Positions 45,001-58,474 are shown, numbered from the stretch's first letter. The stretch is DNA of 64,000 bases from Adiantum capillus-veneris (GCA_014529385.2 CM043953.1:63874372-63938371); one strand, 5' to 3'. Notes: generated by a model not told the origin, from the sequence alone. Made by a program: numbers and translations.

Positions 45001-47246
45001 ATTCGTGACCCCACAGTGTGCCCTCGGTGCTTTCCTATAACGGCTCATGCATCTTTTAAAATCCCTGCTCCACTGGGCCATTCCCCCTATTTGTTGCACC
45101 TGCTCGATGGCTCCGCATCTATTGCTTCTCTAGGCGCCTAGAACTACTCTGCCCCACCTATAGTGCACACACCCACACCGTTTTCTGGTATGGCCCGTAA
45201 CTCAGGCCTACCAAAGACACACACAAAAAGTGGCATGTTGCCTTCAAGGTGCTGCTGCTCATACCCCACGTCACCATTCATGTGCTACCCTCTCGATTCT
45301 TGCTTGCAGCCTTTCACACTCCCTCGTCCTCTTTATTCCTCCTTATTCCCTATACACACAACCCCTCAGTCGTGCCCTATTCTGGGATGCAGCCCACCGG
45401 CTCGGTTGGAGCGGTTGTCAGAGCCCAACAAGGTCAAATTTGGCCGCTCTGAACTAAGCATCTTCCTTGTTATCAGTGCCAGGGTTGAGGCGTGTGTGTT
45501 CGGTTGTTTGCACCACCTAGCCAAAAATGGCTTCTTTATTGCATGCCGACTTATATTCCCCGTGACCTAGGGAGAATATGAGTTTGAGTTCCCCATTGAT
45601 TATTATCCAGCCATGCTCAACTCCTTGCCACCCAAGAATTCGGCACTGCGCCCAGCTCCACCCAAAGTGTTGCCCGGAGAAGGGCTCATCTCCTACATCT
45701 TCACAACCCTACAGCTCTACCACCCCGACTCTAGCTCAAGTCCCACCGGCCACATTGACCTACACATGAGGGCCCCATCTCACCCATGCCCTACATGTCA
45801 ATATGTTGTCAGCTCCAATCGACAATTTTTGTTTTGCTTGAAAAGTGGACCTTTTTTTTTTGTTAGCAACGAGGTTCTATAAATAATAAGTCTCCATTCC
45901 ACATCATTTTGAGTTTTAATGTTTTGCCAAATTCCCACTAAGTTAACTCATAAATGATCATGACTAGTTGCACTTTATGACTATTATACTCTCGCTCTTT
46001 TCTTGACTTGTGCTACATGAGAGCAAATTTCTAAAATTTGTGTGCATCTATTTGGAAATTGGGCATTACTTTTTTAGTGCTTTGCAAAATAAAATGAATT
46101 CTTTTTAGCATGCAAGCCACCATTGAATGATGCAAAGATGCTTGGTTGGGAATGTGCATTAAAATTTGAGCTTGGAATTGATTGTGCATTTTAATGCTTG
46201 AATTGAATGTATACCCTTACAATGCACTAAAAATTGGACTTTTTTGAAGGGTAATTGGCTGCAGGTATGAGCTATCAATGATCCAAGGAGGGATCAACTT
46301 TGCAGTATTGCAAGATTTGGGTAAACAAGGCCATTCCATTATATTAAAGCTTTAAATTTTCAAATTTGGCTTTCAAAGAGCCACTCCATTTCGTTAACAG
46401 TTGGTTTGCAGCTCAATATTTCTTCCATGGACTTGCTTTCTACCATGTCATCGTGTGTTGCCTCACCGGCACACGAGGACATGCACCAAATTAGGAAGGG
46501 GGTAGTGTTAGAAACGGCTAACACAGGCTACACCCAATATGCATCAAGCGGGAGATATGCTATGGTTGTGCATAATATCTCCAACTCACTTTGTATAAGT
46601 CTTGGGCTCATTGGGAGTTCCAAAGTTGTATATGGTAGCTAAAGGGCTCAAACATAAACCCATAGTAGAAGGGATTGTGGTGAAAGCCTTTAAAAGGAAG
46701 CTTCATTCTTGAGTATCCACTCTTGAGGATCCACTTTTGAAAGCTCTCTCTCTCTCTTAAGTGCTCACTCTATGGATGGCCTAGCCTTGAGCTTAATGCC
46801 CATGCTTAAGAGGCTACGACTAATCCATTGTAATTAGAGAAGTTTGACTAATATAATTTCTATTTTACTCATTAGTCTTATCTTCTCTACATTTCATTAT
46901 GTCATGAGGTAGTATTACACTCTCATTATTCTAGATTTGAGAGAGGTATGTACTTCTTGCTTTGATCTTAACTCTCTTCTTCCCTAAGTATTTCAATTAG
47001 TTGATTACTTCTCTAATTCTCTTGATTAGTGTAGTGTGTGTGCACTCTTGGTCATGTCATTAGAGTTTGTGCCTAATTGTGTGCTTAAGCGTGTGAAGGT
47101 TTAGGAGCCTTGAGCTCAATGCCACTTGTGTGTGATGTGATTAGAGTACCTTGGATGGCATGTGATGATTGGGAAAGCCAACTTCAATGCAATTAGTGTG
47201 TGTTTTGATCATGGATGCTTGTGTTGAATGTGTTCTTGTGACTCCA
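45001..47246. repeat. Long direct repeat A (LTR-like, continues to ~47493)
   Basis: Nearly identical to 49596-52140. It contains TTTAAAAGG followed by a CT-rich stretch and a polyadenylation-like AT-rich part, as in LTRs. A primer-binding-site-like sequence follows at 47496, so the LTR probably extends to CCCAACA at 47493. Short open frames inside (such as KVKFGRSELSIFLVISARVE) are shared by both copies but have no recognisable family. Confidence 0.75.
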
Positions 47247-47495
47247 TAAGATTGGCAAGTCGGACTTCGGTAGGCTTGATGTGTATAGGAGTTGATTGGT
47301 TAGTGATTAGAGTATGTTTGGAGTTAGTCTTGCCATGGCTAATCCCTACTTGCATTGGTGAGGTATTCTCTTGAATCCTTTATGTCTATTCATCCGATGC
47401 TCGTGCTTCCATGTCCTAAGCGGGTTGCCGATCCACGGATTTGATAATTTTGTGTGGGTTGCAATTAAGTTGTTGCTACAACACCTCCCAACATT

Positions 47496-47513
47496 TGGCA
47501 CCGTTACCGGGGA
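47496..47513 (+). other. Primer-binding site of long-LTR element
   Basis: TGGCACCGTTACCGGGGA, two changes from the TGGCGCCGTTGCCGGGGA form that I know from plant gypsy elements. Confidence 0.65.
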
Positions 47514-49595
47514 TCAATAACCTAAGCTAGTGAGTATAGGATGTTTAGAATAGAGTAATTTCACTACTAATTTCTTGGTTTTTGCGTGTGTGTAACTCAA
47601 TTTTTGTTTGATTTGATGATGTTGTGCAAGAAATTGAAGCTAATTGTTGAGTTATGAATATCCTAAACCCTCAATTTCACTAATTTCATGCTAACCCTTA
47701 CTAACTTCGCTTCATTTCCATGCTAATTGTAATAATTCCATGCTAATTTCTACTAATTTTGTTATCCTAACCGCTAACATTTGAAGTGTAATGTATGTTA
47801 AATCCCCTTTTAAGAGGTGGAATCATCACTCTAATCAAGTTAGTTGTGCTAATTTGTGCCTAATTTGATGGTTTGAGTGTTTGATTTTTGGCCTACAATG
47901 GTCAATTTTGGAGCTGATTTGATGGTGCACACACCTGTGTGTGCAATGATGCGTCTTTGCATGGAGAAAAGAAATATCTTGGAGTGTAATTATGATGTAA
48001 GTGCACTCACTTGCTCATGTCAATTCTTGATTGATTAATGTGATTCAATGTGTGCTAATTATTTGCTAAAATTAGGTGTGTAACTCAATTGACCTACACT
48101 TTGCACCTAATTTGATACACTTGAAATGAAGTTGATGGTCAAATTTTGACTAATGAACTTTGTGTGTGTCAAGATAGTGCTTAATTCGCATCAAGAATTC
48201 ATGTGTGTGCATGAAAATCATTTTGTGTGTAATGCACCAAAGAGGAAAAAAAACTATCAAAAAATTCAAGTGAGTGTGCACCTAATCTTGAGTGTGTACA
48301 TGCATAGAACTTGATAAAATTGATGGTATGTGAGTATGAAATCATGTAATTGATGTATATGTTAGGCTAATTCAATCATTGGATAAGCCTAATTGCCAAA
48401 ATTTTGGGCAAAAATTGAGTGTGTGTCCATCCAAGACCACTTGATTTTCAATGATTGATGGTCAATTGGAGCACCAAAATTCTTTTTGATTGGGGACGTG
48501 CATGAAAAATGTGTAAATAGTGTTAATTTTTTAGAAATTGAACATTCATGCATTCAATTATGCTTGATCGAGCTTGCAATTTGTTCATTGCAATGTGAAA
48601 TTGATCGGCAAATTGCGTAAAATTTTGGCCTAAATTTGGGTGTGTGTGTGCCTATTCAATGGGATTCGGTATTCAAATTGGGATGAATAATTGGTAGTAA
48701 TTAGCAATTATTATATGATTATTAGACCTAAAAGATTGGTGTATATAAGATTGCTTGACTTTGGATGATTCAGTTGGTACTCAATTGAAGATGATTTATG
48801 TGCATTACCTTTGTGATCACTATGGCAATTTGATTGAAAATGGTAAAAAAATTTCATTGATTTGTGAATTTGCAAATGCCATAATCAGTAGCGTCACAAA
48901 CCAAGATGGCCAATCCGACAGGGTTTGGATGATTAGGGCTTGGAAATATGAGCAATTAATTTTGCAATGATTAAAATCGGGTTTTGAATAGGCGAGTGTT
49001 TTGTGCCAATTGGGTTTGACTAAATGTGGATATCTGCGAATATGAGCAACTTAAGTTGCAATGATTGATCTGGTTGTGCAAATGAGATGACAACCTTGAT
49101 TGATTTGCTTATGAGCATTGCCCAATTGAGTAAAAGGTGCATCAATGTCAAATTGAAAATGGAATTTTTTCTCTTGAATTGGAAGCAATATCAATTGAAA
49201 ATGGATTAATATTGTGCTCAAATTGATGAGAATTTAGCTTGATTTTTCCATGTGTGAGATCCCCTTCTAGGATGTGTGAAACAAGAATGGCTTGAAAATG
49301 AACTAAAGGAGCTCACAAATGTACAAAATAATGTCAAAATTTGAGACGGCTTGAGTGTGTGAATGATTGCTTTAGAGCCTTGTAGGACTGCAAAATTGAG
49401 TGTAGTCATGAGAATGGGAACATCCTCTTGGGAGGAGTTTCCAAGAAAAAAAAATAAAAATAAAAATAAAAACAAAGCTCACCCACACACACTTTGGCTA
49501 TGGAAGCGACTGATTTTGGCGCATCTAGATCACAAACACACGCCGTGGCCCGTGTCCATTCTATCGCACACCACTTGCCTTCAAATTTTGTCTGC
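47514..49595. other. Coding-poor interior of the long-LTR element
   Basis: AT-rich, dominated by repeated words such as GTGTGTG, TTGATGGT and AATTGAAAATGG. No gag, protease or RT. Near the right end there is an A-rich run of AAAAAT words (49445-49482). Consistent with a large retrotransposon derivative that depends on proteins supplied by others. Confidence 0.55.
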
Positions 49596-52140
49596 ATTCG
49601 TGACCCCACAGTGTGCCCTCGGTGCTTTCCTATAATGGCTCATGCATCTTCTAAAATCCCTGCTCCACTGGGCCATTCCCCCTATTTGTTGCACCTACTC
49701 GATGGCTCCGCATCTATTGCTACTCTAGGCGCCTAGAACTCCTCTGCCCCACCTATAGTGCACACACCCACACCGTTTTCTGGTATGGCCCGTAACTCAA
49801 GCCTACCAAACACACACACATAAAAGTGACATGTTGCCTTCAAGGTGCTGCTGCTCATACCCCACGTCACCATTCATGTGCTACCCTCTCGATTCTCGCT
49901 TTCTGCCTTTCACACTCCCTCGTCCTCTTTATTCCTCCTTATTCCCTATACACACAACCCCTCAATCGTGCCCCATTCTGGGATGCATCCCACCGGCAGC
50001 TGGTTAACGCTCGGTTGGAGCGGTTGTCAGAGCCCAACAAGGTCAAATTTGGCCGCCCTGAACTAAGCATCTTCCTTGTTATCAGTGCGAGGATTGAGGC
50101 GTGTGTGTTCGGTTGTTTGCACCACCTAGCCAAAAATGGCTTCGTTATTGCATGCCGACTTATATTCCCCGTGACCTAGGGAGAATATGAGTTTGAGTTC
50201 CCTATTGATTATTATCCAGCCATGCTAGACTCCTTGCCACCCAAGAATTCGGCACTGCGCCCAGCTCCACCCAAAGTGTTTCCCAGAGAAGGGCTCATCT
50301 CCTACATCTTCACCACCCTGTAGCTCTACCACCCCGACTCTAGCTCAAGTCCCACCGGCCACATTGACATGCACATGAGGGCCCCCGGATCTTGCCTACA
50401 GCGTGATTTTCAAAACCCCACCTGCGTCGAGTCACTGCCGACCTTGTTTCTGTACATTGCACCCACAAACGTGGCACCCATGTGTTTGCCTTTTAATGTT
50501 TTGGTAAAATTTCATTTACCTCTCCCCTAAGCCCACTTTCCCACGAGCTGTATCACACAAAAGAAGTTGTTACAATGTATCTTTTGGAGGACTATAAACA
50601 TATTGTTTTAACAATGCCGACTACGAGGCCAATGACACTTCTTGACTCCACCATCTCACCCATGCCCTACATGTCAATATGTTGTCAGCTCCAATCGACA
50701 ATTTTTGTTTTGCTTGAAAAGTGGACCTTTTTTTTTTGTTAGCAACGAGGTTCTATAAATAATAAGTCTCCATTCCACATCATTTTGAGTTTTAATGTTT
50801 TGCCAAATTCCCACTAAGTTAACTCATAAATGATCATGACTAGTTGCACTTTATGACTATTATACTCTCGCTCTTTTCTTGACTTGTGCTACATGAGAGC
50901 AAATTTCTAAAATTTGTGTGCATCTATTTGGAAATTGGGCATTACTTTTTTAGTGCTTTGCAAAATAAAATGAATTCTTTTTAGCATGCAAGCCACCATT
51001 GAATGATGCAAAGATGCTTGGTTGGGAATGTGCATTAAAATTTGAGCTTGGAATTGATTGTGCATTTTAATGCTTGAATTGAATGTATGCCCTTACAATG
51101 CACTAAAAATTGGACTTTTTTGAAGGGTAATTGGCTGCAGGTATGAGCTATCAATGATCCAAGGAGGGGTCAACTTTGCAGTATTGCAATATTTGGCTAA
51201 ACAAGGCCATTCCATTATATTAGAGCTTTAAATTTTCAAATTTGGCTTTCAAAGAATCACTCCATTTCGTTAACAGTTGGTTTGCAGCTCAATATTTCTT
51301 CCATGGACTTGCTTTCTACCATGTCACCGTGTGTTGCCTCACCGGCACACGAGGACATGCACCAAATTAGAAAGGGGGTAGTGTTCGCAACGGCTAACAT
51401 AGGCTACACCAAATATGCATCAAGCGGGAGATATGCTATGGTTGTGCATAGCATATCTCCAACTCACTTTGTATAAGTCTTGGGCTCATTGGGAGTTCCA
51501 AAGTTGTATATGGTAGCTAGAGGGCTCAAACATAAACCCATAGTAGAAGGGATTATGGTGAAAGCCTTTAAAAGGAAGCCTTTATGCAAGGAAGCTTCAT
51601 TCTTGAGTATCCACTCTTGAGGATCCACTTTTGAGAGCTCTCTCTCTCTCTTAAGTGCTCACTCTATGGATGGCCTAGCCTTGAGCTTAATGCCCATGCT
51701 TAAGAGGCTACGACTAATCCATTGTAATTAGAGAAGCTTGACTAATATAATTTCTATTTTACTCATTAGTATTATCTTCTCTACATTTCATTATGTCATG
51801 AGGTAGTATTACACTCTCATTATTCTAGATTTGAGAGAGGTATGTACTTCTTGCTTTGATCTTAACTCTCTTCTTCCCTAAGTATTTCAATTAGTTGATT
51901 ACTTCTCTAATTCTCTTGATTAGTGTAGTGTGTGTGCACTCTTGGTCATGTCCTTAGAGTTTGTGCCTAATTGTGTGCTTAACCGTGTGAAGGTTTAGGA
52001 GCCTTGAGCTCAATGCCACTTGTGTGTGATGTAATTAGAGTACCTTGGATGGCATGTGATGATTGGGAAAGCCAACTTCAATGCAATTAGTGTGTGTTTT
52101 GATCATGGATGCTTGTGTTGAATGTGTTCTTGTGACTCCA
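49596..52140. repeat. Long direct repeat B (right LTR, truncated)
   Basis: Matches repeat A from ATTCGTGACCCCACAG to CTTGTGACTCCA. It has about 267 bp (about 50386-50652) absent from A, flanked in A by the simple junction GGCCCCATCTCACCC, so A probably suffered a deletion. It lacks the terminal ~245 bp that A has before the primer site. Confidence 0.75.
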
Positions 52141-54377
52141 GGCAAACAATAGAGAGTGTATTGCTTATTGCACAAATAGCAAGATAAGGTAGCCCTGAAG
52201 TGATGGGGTGTATATGCAATGCATGTGGGAAAAAAGATTTCCTAGTGAGGCGAAAAAGTTCTCCAGAAGTCCTAAGTGTGTTCACACACTCACTTTCACA
52301 TATATGGTAACATAATTATGGTTCTTTTCCTTTGTCTTCAACTTTCAATTTTTCTCCCTCGTTTTGAGTCTCTTCTTTCCAACAATATAGTTCTTCTCAT
52401 GCACATCTAGTAACTTCGTACATAAATGATTAGATGTGCATAGTAAGCACGATAGGGTGTGATATATATTGCAGATTAAACAATGATGACAATATTCAAA
52501 AGGAAAAAACCTTGATCTTCTCACATCTAGAGACCTTGTGTCTTTCCTCTCTCGAACTTTGTGCAACAACAGGAAAAAACCAAAACGTAGATTCAAACAG
52601 ACAAAAGAGAAGCAACACAATGCTTTTCCAACTAAATCTTATTGCGTGAAAATATAATAAGTACAAAGATAGGTTGTCTCGACTGCATTTATCTTCAATC
52701 CAAAGATTAAAAACCTTGTTCGAAGTGTTCGATGTCACTATGACGACACACCCTAGAGTATTTCCAAATTTGTTATTTCCAATTGTAGAGAGATAGTCAA
52801 ATTCCCCTCTTTGCCTACCCTTTCTTGTGATTGTTGTATAGTTGTAGCTAAAGGGCAATAATCCAAAGTTATGCAACTCTGATGTTCCCAAAACCACAAA
52901 GAAGAAGAAGAAGCCAAAGATGTGTTCCCCTCATCCTTTTCTCTGAAACGATCAAGAAGAAGAAACAAACTCTCAAAAAATGCAGGATTTCACTCTACAC
53001 GTGAGACGCAAAAACCTGCAGAAAGGCATTTTCCTTCCTCTTAGGGGGTTGCTTTTTAGAAACAAATTCTACATAAAAAACTTATAATCACCACCTCTCT
53101 TGCATGAGAGATCTCTCTCCTTCTATACACAAAAGCAACCTCTTATTTTGACTTGTTTATTGGGGATCAAGTCAATCTCCTTGATTAAAATAGCAAAAGA
53201 TTTTCTATATTTAGCTGTCAGCCTTCTCAATCTCAACACCCAACACCCACTACATCGGATTGCCCTTTAAAGAGGCATCAAGACCCCTTTCTTTCCACAT
53301 GGAAAAGGGTTCGATAGAATCTTTTTAATTTTTCGTACAAGCACCACAATGGCATACATATTGACTGAAACTCTACTAACTCTATGCCAATCTTTCAAGT
53401 AAATCTTCATAATTTTTCACATTATGGATACAAAGTATCACGATATCCACCCCCGATATGTACCAACTTGACACACTGTTGCATTTATCGATTAATAAAG
53501 ACGTACATATCCTTTTTCTAGCATCAAAGTCTCCTTGGAAAAGTGTGCAATGTACATAATATAAAAGTCCAATGATCTTTTGCATACTCTGTCAAAACAC
53601 CAACATAAGCCTTTATAATATCCCAAATCTCTTTGTTTAATTGCTCATAACTGTTGTGCTCGCATTCCATTAGTGAAGAAACATTGGTGAAATAACTTCA
53701 ACCCCCTCTAGCTCGAGAATATCCCATATGAACCAACCCCATGGCATCATATGAAACAAACTTTGAACTTGGAATATAAGGATAAACCTAAAATTTTGAA
53801 CATGTGGCACTTTTCAAATAAGAACCCATGGAAGAGTCAACCTCCCAAATCAAATGCTCATCCTCATTGCATTCCAAATGTATGCCACCTTGTATACATT
53901 CAAAAGATAGTATTCACTTCCCTTTTTAAATCATTATAACCCTTCCACTCATTTGTAACTATAAGAGGTTGCAAACCTAAAATTTTGAACATGTGGCACT
54001 TTTCAAATAAGAACCCATGGAAGAGTCAACCTCCCAAATCAAATGCTTTATGCATCATCCTCATTGCATTCCAAATGTATGCCACCTTGTATACATTCAA
54101 AAGATAGTATTCACTTCCCTTTTTAAATCATCATAACCCTTCCACTCATTTGTAACAATAAGAGGTTGCAAATCATCTAATAACCCCATCTGAAAATACA
54201 CCCTTATCTTTGGAATTTCCCTCATATGTTAAGACATAAGGATTACAAACATAAGAACCACCTACAAGAGCATCATTATCATCACATTGCCTTGACGAGA
54301 TGGCATTCTCATCTTTCTATGTATCTCTCTAACCTTTGATAGATAAATGCTCACACTTGCAATTTTCTTGCAACACA
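52141..54377. other. Decayed repeats, no supportable gene
   Basis: 52590-53420 is an old, same-orientation relative of 59500-60215. A tandem duplication lies at 53787-54172. Fragmentary minus-strand reading around the duplication (VTNEWKGYDDLKREVN) may be transposase debris, but I cannot assign it. Confidence 0.4.
53787..54172. repeat. Tandem duplication, period 189 bp
   Basis: Two copies beginning CCTAAAATTTTGAACATGTG, 53787-53975 and 53976 to about 54172. The second has a small insertion (TTTATGCATC) and few substitutions. Confidence 0.85.
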
Positions 54378-54387
54378 CTACCTTTTA

Positions 54388-54572
54388 GAGTTTTGGCATC
54401 TCAAGTGAACTGCCCAATGTGATCCTGTAACTTAGTTTGGCTTTTAGATATGTATTTTACTTATTTGTCAAAGTCTTGGGTAGGATAATTTTCTCGGGTT
54501 GCTATATAAGCAACCTCTTGCCTCCATTGTATACACATTCAGTTATTCATTCCCAAGGTTGATTGGTTCAGG

Positions 54573-54623
<51 letters not shown>

Positions 54624-54658
54624 TTGGTCTCTACAGTTTCGCATCGTCGACTTTGACA
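54388..54658 (+). repeat. Left LTR
   Basis: Contains TATA box TATATAAGC between inverted GGTTGCT/AGCAACC words and a (CT)n tract at 54573-54620. Confidence 0.78.
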
Positions 54659-54670
54659 TGGTATCAAAGC

Positions 54671-56900
54671 GGTGTCGACTTTGAAGGCCTTGGTGTGCAG
54701 GAGCGGTCTTGAAGAGTAGCAGAAGTCTACCGGTCGTCTGCGTTCCACTCTCCACTCCCTCTGTTGTTGTCATCCTCCTCTACCATTCCGTTGTAAAACG
54801 CATCAAAGATTCGGCATCCTAAAACGCTGTTGTCTGCCTACGTTTTGAGCCCCCCTCTCCTGCCGGCAGTGCCCCCTCACCTGCGCCATGCTGCGTTTTG
54901 CAATGCTACAGAGGCAGTCCCCTTACGTAGCTGCAACCCCACCCCCCTTGGGCCACTGCGGGCGTTTTGAAATGCACTGCAAAGGCAGCCCATGTGGCGC
55001 CACCTTCTCCCCTCTCCTTGACCGCCAGGTCTATGGACGCAAAAGGCCAGTGTTTTGAAACGCAAGGCCAGTAGCCCCTTTTAGTGACACCTTGCATTAT
55101 GGCCCAGCATTTTTTGAAACGCCAAGGGCTGTGAGCAGTGAAGGGTGGCTTTCAAGGTGAAGAGAGGGAGCGGTCACGCGGCTTGAACGAGCAAAGTTTC
55201 GACGTGGCATGTGAAACGGCTTGGAGTTGGACAAGCAATAAGGAGCAATTTCGTACCGCGTGGTTTAGTACCCATCATCTGGCTTGGGAGCGCCCCCCAT
55301 GGACTCCGAAGAGGGTGGATTTTGCTACGAGGCTTTGGATCTACAGAGGAGTGGATTGACATCAACTTGGACGGAACTCTTAGCCCTTGTTATGCACAAT
55401 TTATTGTGGAGCTTTGGATTTGTTCGAGGCCTACCACAAGGCAAACATGCGAAGCGGCTATCGATGACAGAGTTTCGAATTTTTGAGAGGGATAGCAGAT
55501 TATGTGGAGCCCATTGCGTTTGGAGCTCCCTTTGCGATGGCATTGAATTGGCTTGGAGCATTTGCGGCTTGGTTTGTACGGCCATTTTTTGGAGTGGGAG
55601 AAGGTATCCGATTACCAGATCTTGCAACTTCAATATGTCCCTCCCTTGCTCGAGAGGCAACAACATCGACCAAAACCAACTAAAAGCTATGGATAACGGA
55701 TCATTAACCATCCGATTAGCGGCCTATGCATCAGCACAGTTCTCAAGGAACCTGGCAAATTGTTTGGCTCGAGTTTGTGAAGTCAAAAGCAACTAGCAGA
55801 GTCTGCTAGAGGACAACGGCAAAGGCAAGCTGGACAAGGATGGCAATACCAGTACTCAGTTGGCTGCCTTGGTACCAACGAGGTACGACCACAATTGTTA
55901 TGAATGTGACTCGACACTTTGTTTGGCTCCAGAGTTTGAAGCCAAAGGCAAAAGCAAGAACTCACATGAAGACAAGGATAAAGGCAAGCTGGACACAGAT
56001 TCCGGTAATAAAGATTTGACAAAGGAGATCAGCATGGCACTATTGGCGGTGTCCACAGTGGCCTCGACGTTAGATCTCTAGTCAAATGATAGGTGTCACG
56101 ACTAGCTTCAGAGAGAGAGAGAGAGAGAGAGAGGCTTGTGAGTGGCAGAGAGGGTCAATGAATGCTCCCTATAATTAATTTGGACCCTTGTGTTGGAGTT
56201 CAAGTTATTGGTGTTTGGACCCATAGGTCGGAGTTCAATGCACATGCATCTGGTAAGGAACCAATCAAACGTCTAAACCACTATGGATGAGTGCACCAAT
56301 CCATTGTTGTTGGTCAGATTATGGGACAAGATGTGTTCCAATAGTTCATTATCTTGGAGTTTTATATTTTGGACATGATGTGTTCACAGTTCACGAATGG
56401 GGATTATTGGACGTAGTATGGTCTACAATTCAAAGTTTCTAAAAGGCAACCGATGCTCAACATGGCATTATTTTCAGGTACAAAGTTGAGAGTAGCAAAA
56501 CCGAGGTGTATTCAGTATCTCGGTCGGTGCTGGGATGTCCATGGTAGCTTCTTCATTGACTTGGTCTCACTATTGATGTCATAATAATCAATATCTAATT
56601 CTCCTAAATGATTTTTTTCATATTAAACTGATCATTTAATGTGGGGAAGTGCCAAGGGAGAAAAAGCTAGAATATTGGTTAAGTTAGCAGACCGGCCACA
56701 GTAGGGATCCAAAGGAGGGAAAATAGGGATCCAAAGGGGGGGCCATCTGCAAAAGAGCCATGTGAAACAACGGGCTAAAAAGACCCTAAGGTTCAGCCCA
56801 TTAAGACTTCCAAAATGCTAAGGTTCCAAAATTCAAAGGTTGTGTCCAAAGGTTAACCTTAGGGAAAATTGGATGCTTAGTGTGTACCCAAAAAGTCTTT
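54671..56900. other. Element interior, unassigned
   Basis: 54800-55110 is C-rich with repeated CGTTTTG-AAATGC words. 55140-56080 has several open frames but none with a known motif; phrases such as GCAAGCTGGACAnAGAT are repeated at about 55827 and 55986. (GA)n at 56108-56133. Possibly captured host sequence. Confidence 0.35.
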
Positions 56901-56949
56901 CTGCATCCCTACATGGGAGGGGGCGAGCCCCAAAGCTAGGGGATGAGAG

Positions 56950-57400
56950 AGAAAACCACACACACACACACAAGCTCCCTTTACACAAAGGGAATGAGGG
57001 ACACATGTCAGCTTCTTAGGCCAGATGCCCACAAGGTGTGCCCAATTCCTATTGGAAGACCCTTGAAGTGGACCAATGAGAATTAAGCTAGAGTAAATCT
57101 AGTTTAATTAATTTAAAAACATTTAATAAAAGAAACCAATAAGAATTAAGTGTCCTAGAAGACTATTGGGCAGTCTCCCAAGGGGTCCAATGAGCATTCA
57201 GAAGCCCCATGGCTTGCCTGATTCCTATTGGCCAGGAGGCAAAGGGGTCCAATGAGAGTTTAGTTTAATTATTTAATTATCTAAAGCTCTCACAAAAGGG
57301 GAAAGGGGGACACATGTCAGAAGGCTATCACTTATGCTGCTTAATTCCTATTGGCTTGACCTGGGGAGGTCCAATGAGGAAAAAGCCAGCCTAACTTAGC
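56950..57400. repeat. Iterated CCAAT/ATTGG units
   Basis: Four diverged units of the form CCTATTGG...GGTCCAATGAG, near 57047, 57165, 57225 and 57347, mixed with TTAATTAATT-like words. Each ATTGG is followed 15-30 bp later by CCAAT, so every unit can form a small hairpin and holds two CCAAT boxes in opposite orientation. Confidence 0.65.
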
Positions 57401-58200
57401 AGCTAGGGCTCGCCCAAGAGAGAGAGGGGGCTGATTTTTGCTTGGCATTCACTCACACACTCTCACACTTGACCATGTGTGAAGGGAAAACACTCTATCT
57501 CCTCCCAAGCTTTAATGGAGAGCTCATCACCTACTCCAAGCTTGTGAGATAGAAGCCTACATCAACACCCTCTTGGCATGTGGATGCAAATCCAACCAAG
57601 AGCCAAGCTTCAATGCATGCTCATCTTCTCTACCAAGCTAATTACTAAGCTAAGCTATGCTAATATGAGTGATTATGTGAGGAGATGTACTTCTTTCTCG
57701 TAAGATACTTCTTTTTCCTCTCAATCTACTCTCATACCCTGCTAGCTCTCACCATCTTCGAAGGTGTGTGAGGTCTTGGGTCTGAGAACGGGGATAATTC
57801 AAGTTGTGTTTGATTAAGTGTTTTTGCTTGGTGTATGAAGCTTCCATCTTCATTGCACTAGCTAGTCTTGAAGGAACACAAAGAATTGTATTGTACAATG
57901 TCTCTCTTGATGGGAGAAACCATAATACAAAGCCTTTTGGAGGGGGGACCGGCTCCATGCAAATCCGGTCCTCAACTGTTGTCAATAGCTTAATTGCTCT
58001 CTCTCTTTTGAAAGTATTGTCGATGCTATCTAACTAGGTGTTATGCTTTTTGTTGCTCTCTCCACCCAAGCACTCTTGTAATTCTCATTAGGAATCTATT
58101 CTAATGAAATGCCCACTATGTTCATGCTAATTTCCGCTCCAAATAAGATTTTAGGCCATTAAATGTTACAATTGATGTCCACTATGAGCAGCATAGAGGG
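57401..58200. other. Element 3-prime interior
   Basis: No recognisable gene. An open frame at 57804-58037 (VYEASIFIALASLEGTQRIV) has no family resemblance. Ends in the polypurine tract before the right LTR. Confidence 0.35.
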
Positions 58201-58386
58201 TGTTGTTGGCATCTCAAGTGAATTGCCCAATGTGATCCCATTATTTAGTTTGGCTTTTAGGTATGTATTTTACTTATTTGTCAAAGCCTTGGGTAGGGCA
58301 ATTTACTGAGGTTGCTATATAAGCAACCCCTTGCCTCCATTGTATACAGATTCAATTATTCATTGCCAAGGTTGATTGGTTCAGGA

Positions 58387-58432
<46 letters not shown>

Positions 58433-58474
58433 CCCCTTGGTGGTCTCTACGCTTCCACATCGTCAACCTTGACA
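58201..58474 (+). repeat. Right LTR
   Basis: Starts TGTTGTTGGCATCTCAAG, ends CCTTGACA. (CT)n tract at 58388-58430. About 10 percent diverged from the left LTR, so an older insertion than the gag-pro element. Confidence 0.8.

Larger units (their letters stand above)
54388..58474 (+). mobile_element. Non-autonomous LTR retrotransposon, 274-bp LTRs
   Basis: Left LTR about 54388-54658 and right LTR 58201-58474 share the GGCATCTCAAGTGAA...GGTTGCTATATAAGCAACC core and end in TTGACA. A primer site TGGTATCAAAGC (54659-54670) follows directly, one change from the classic initiator-Met site. The right LTR is preceded by a purine-rich tract (GAGCAGCATAGAGGG). The left edge is degraded: CTACC occurs right after the right LTR (58475-58479) and 5 bp outside the expected left edge (54378-54382). 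The interior is 3.5 kb with no recognisable gag or pol, so the element depends on others. Confidence 0.8.

Noticed and set aside
45163-45882. Overlapping open frames shared by repeats A and B (for example SELSIFLVISARVEACVFGC)
   Set aside because: Shared only because the repeats are copies. Frames differ between copies by stops and shifts, and no family was recognised. They may be an old captured gene, but I cannot support a call.
55284-55796. 170-codon plus-strand frame and 128-codon minus-strand frame overlapping it
   Set aside because: Both strands are open over the same stretch, no motifs, no conserved context; left as unassigned interior of the LTR element.
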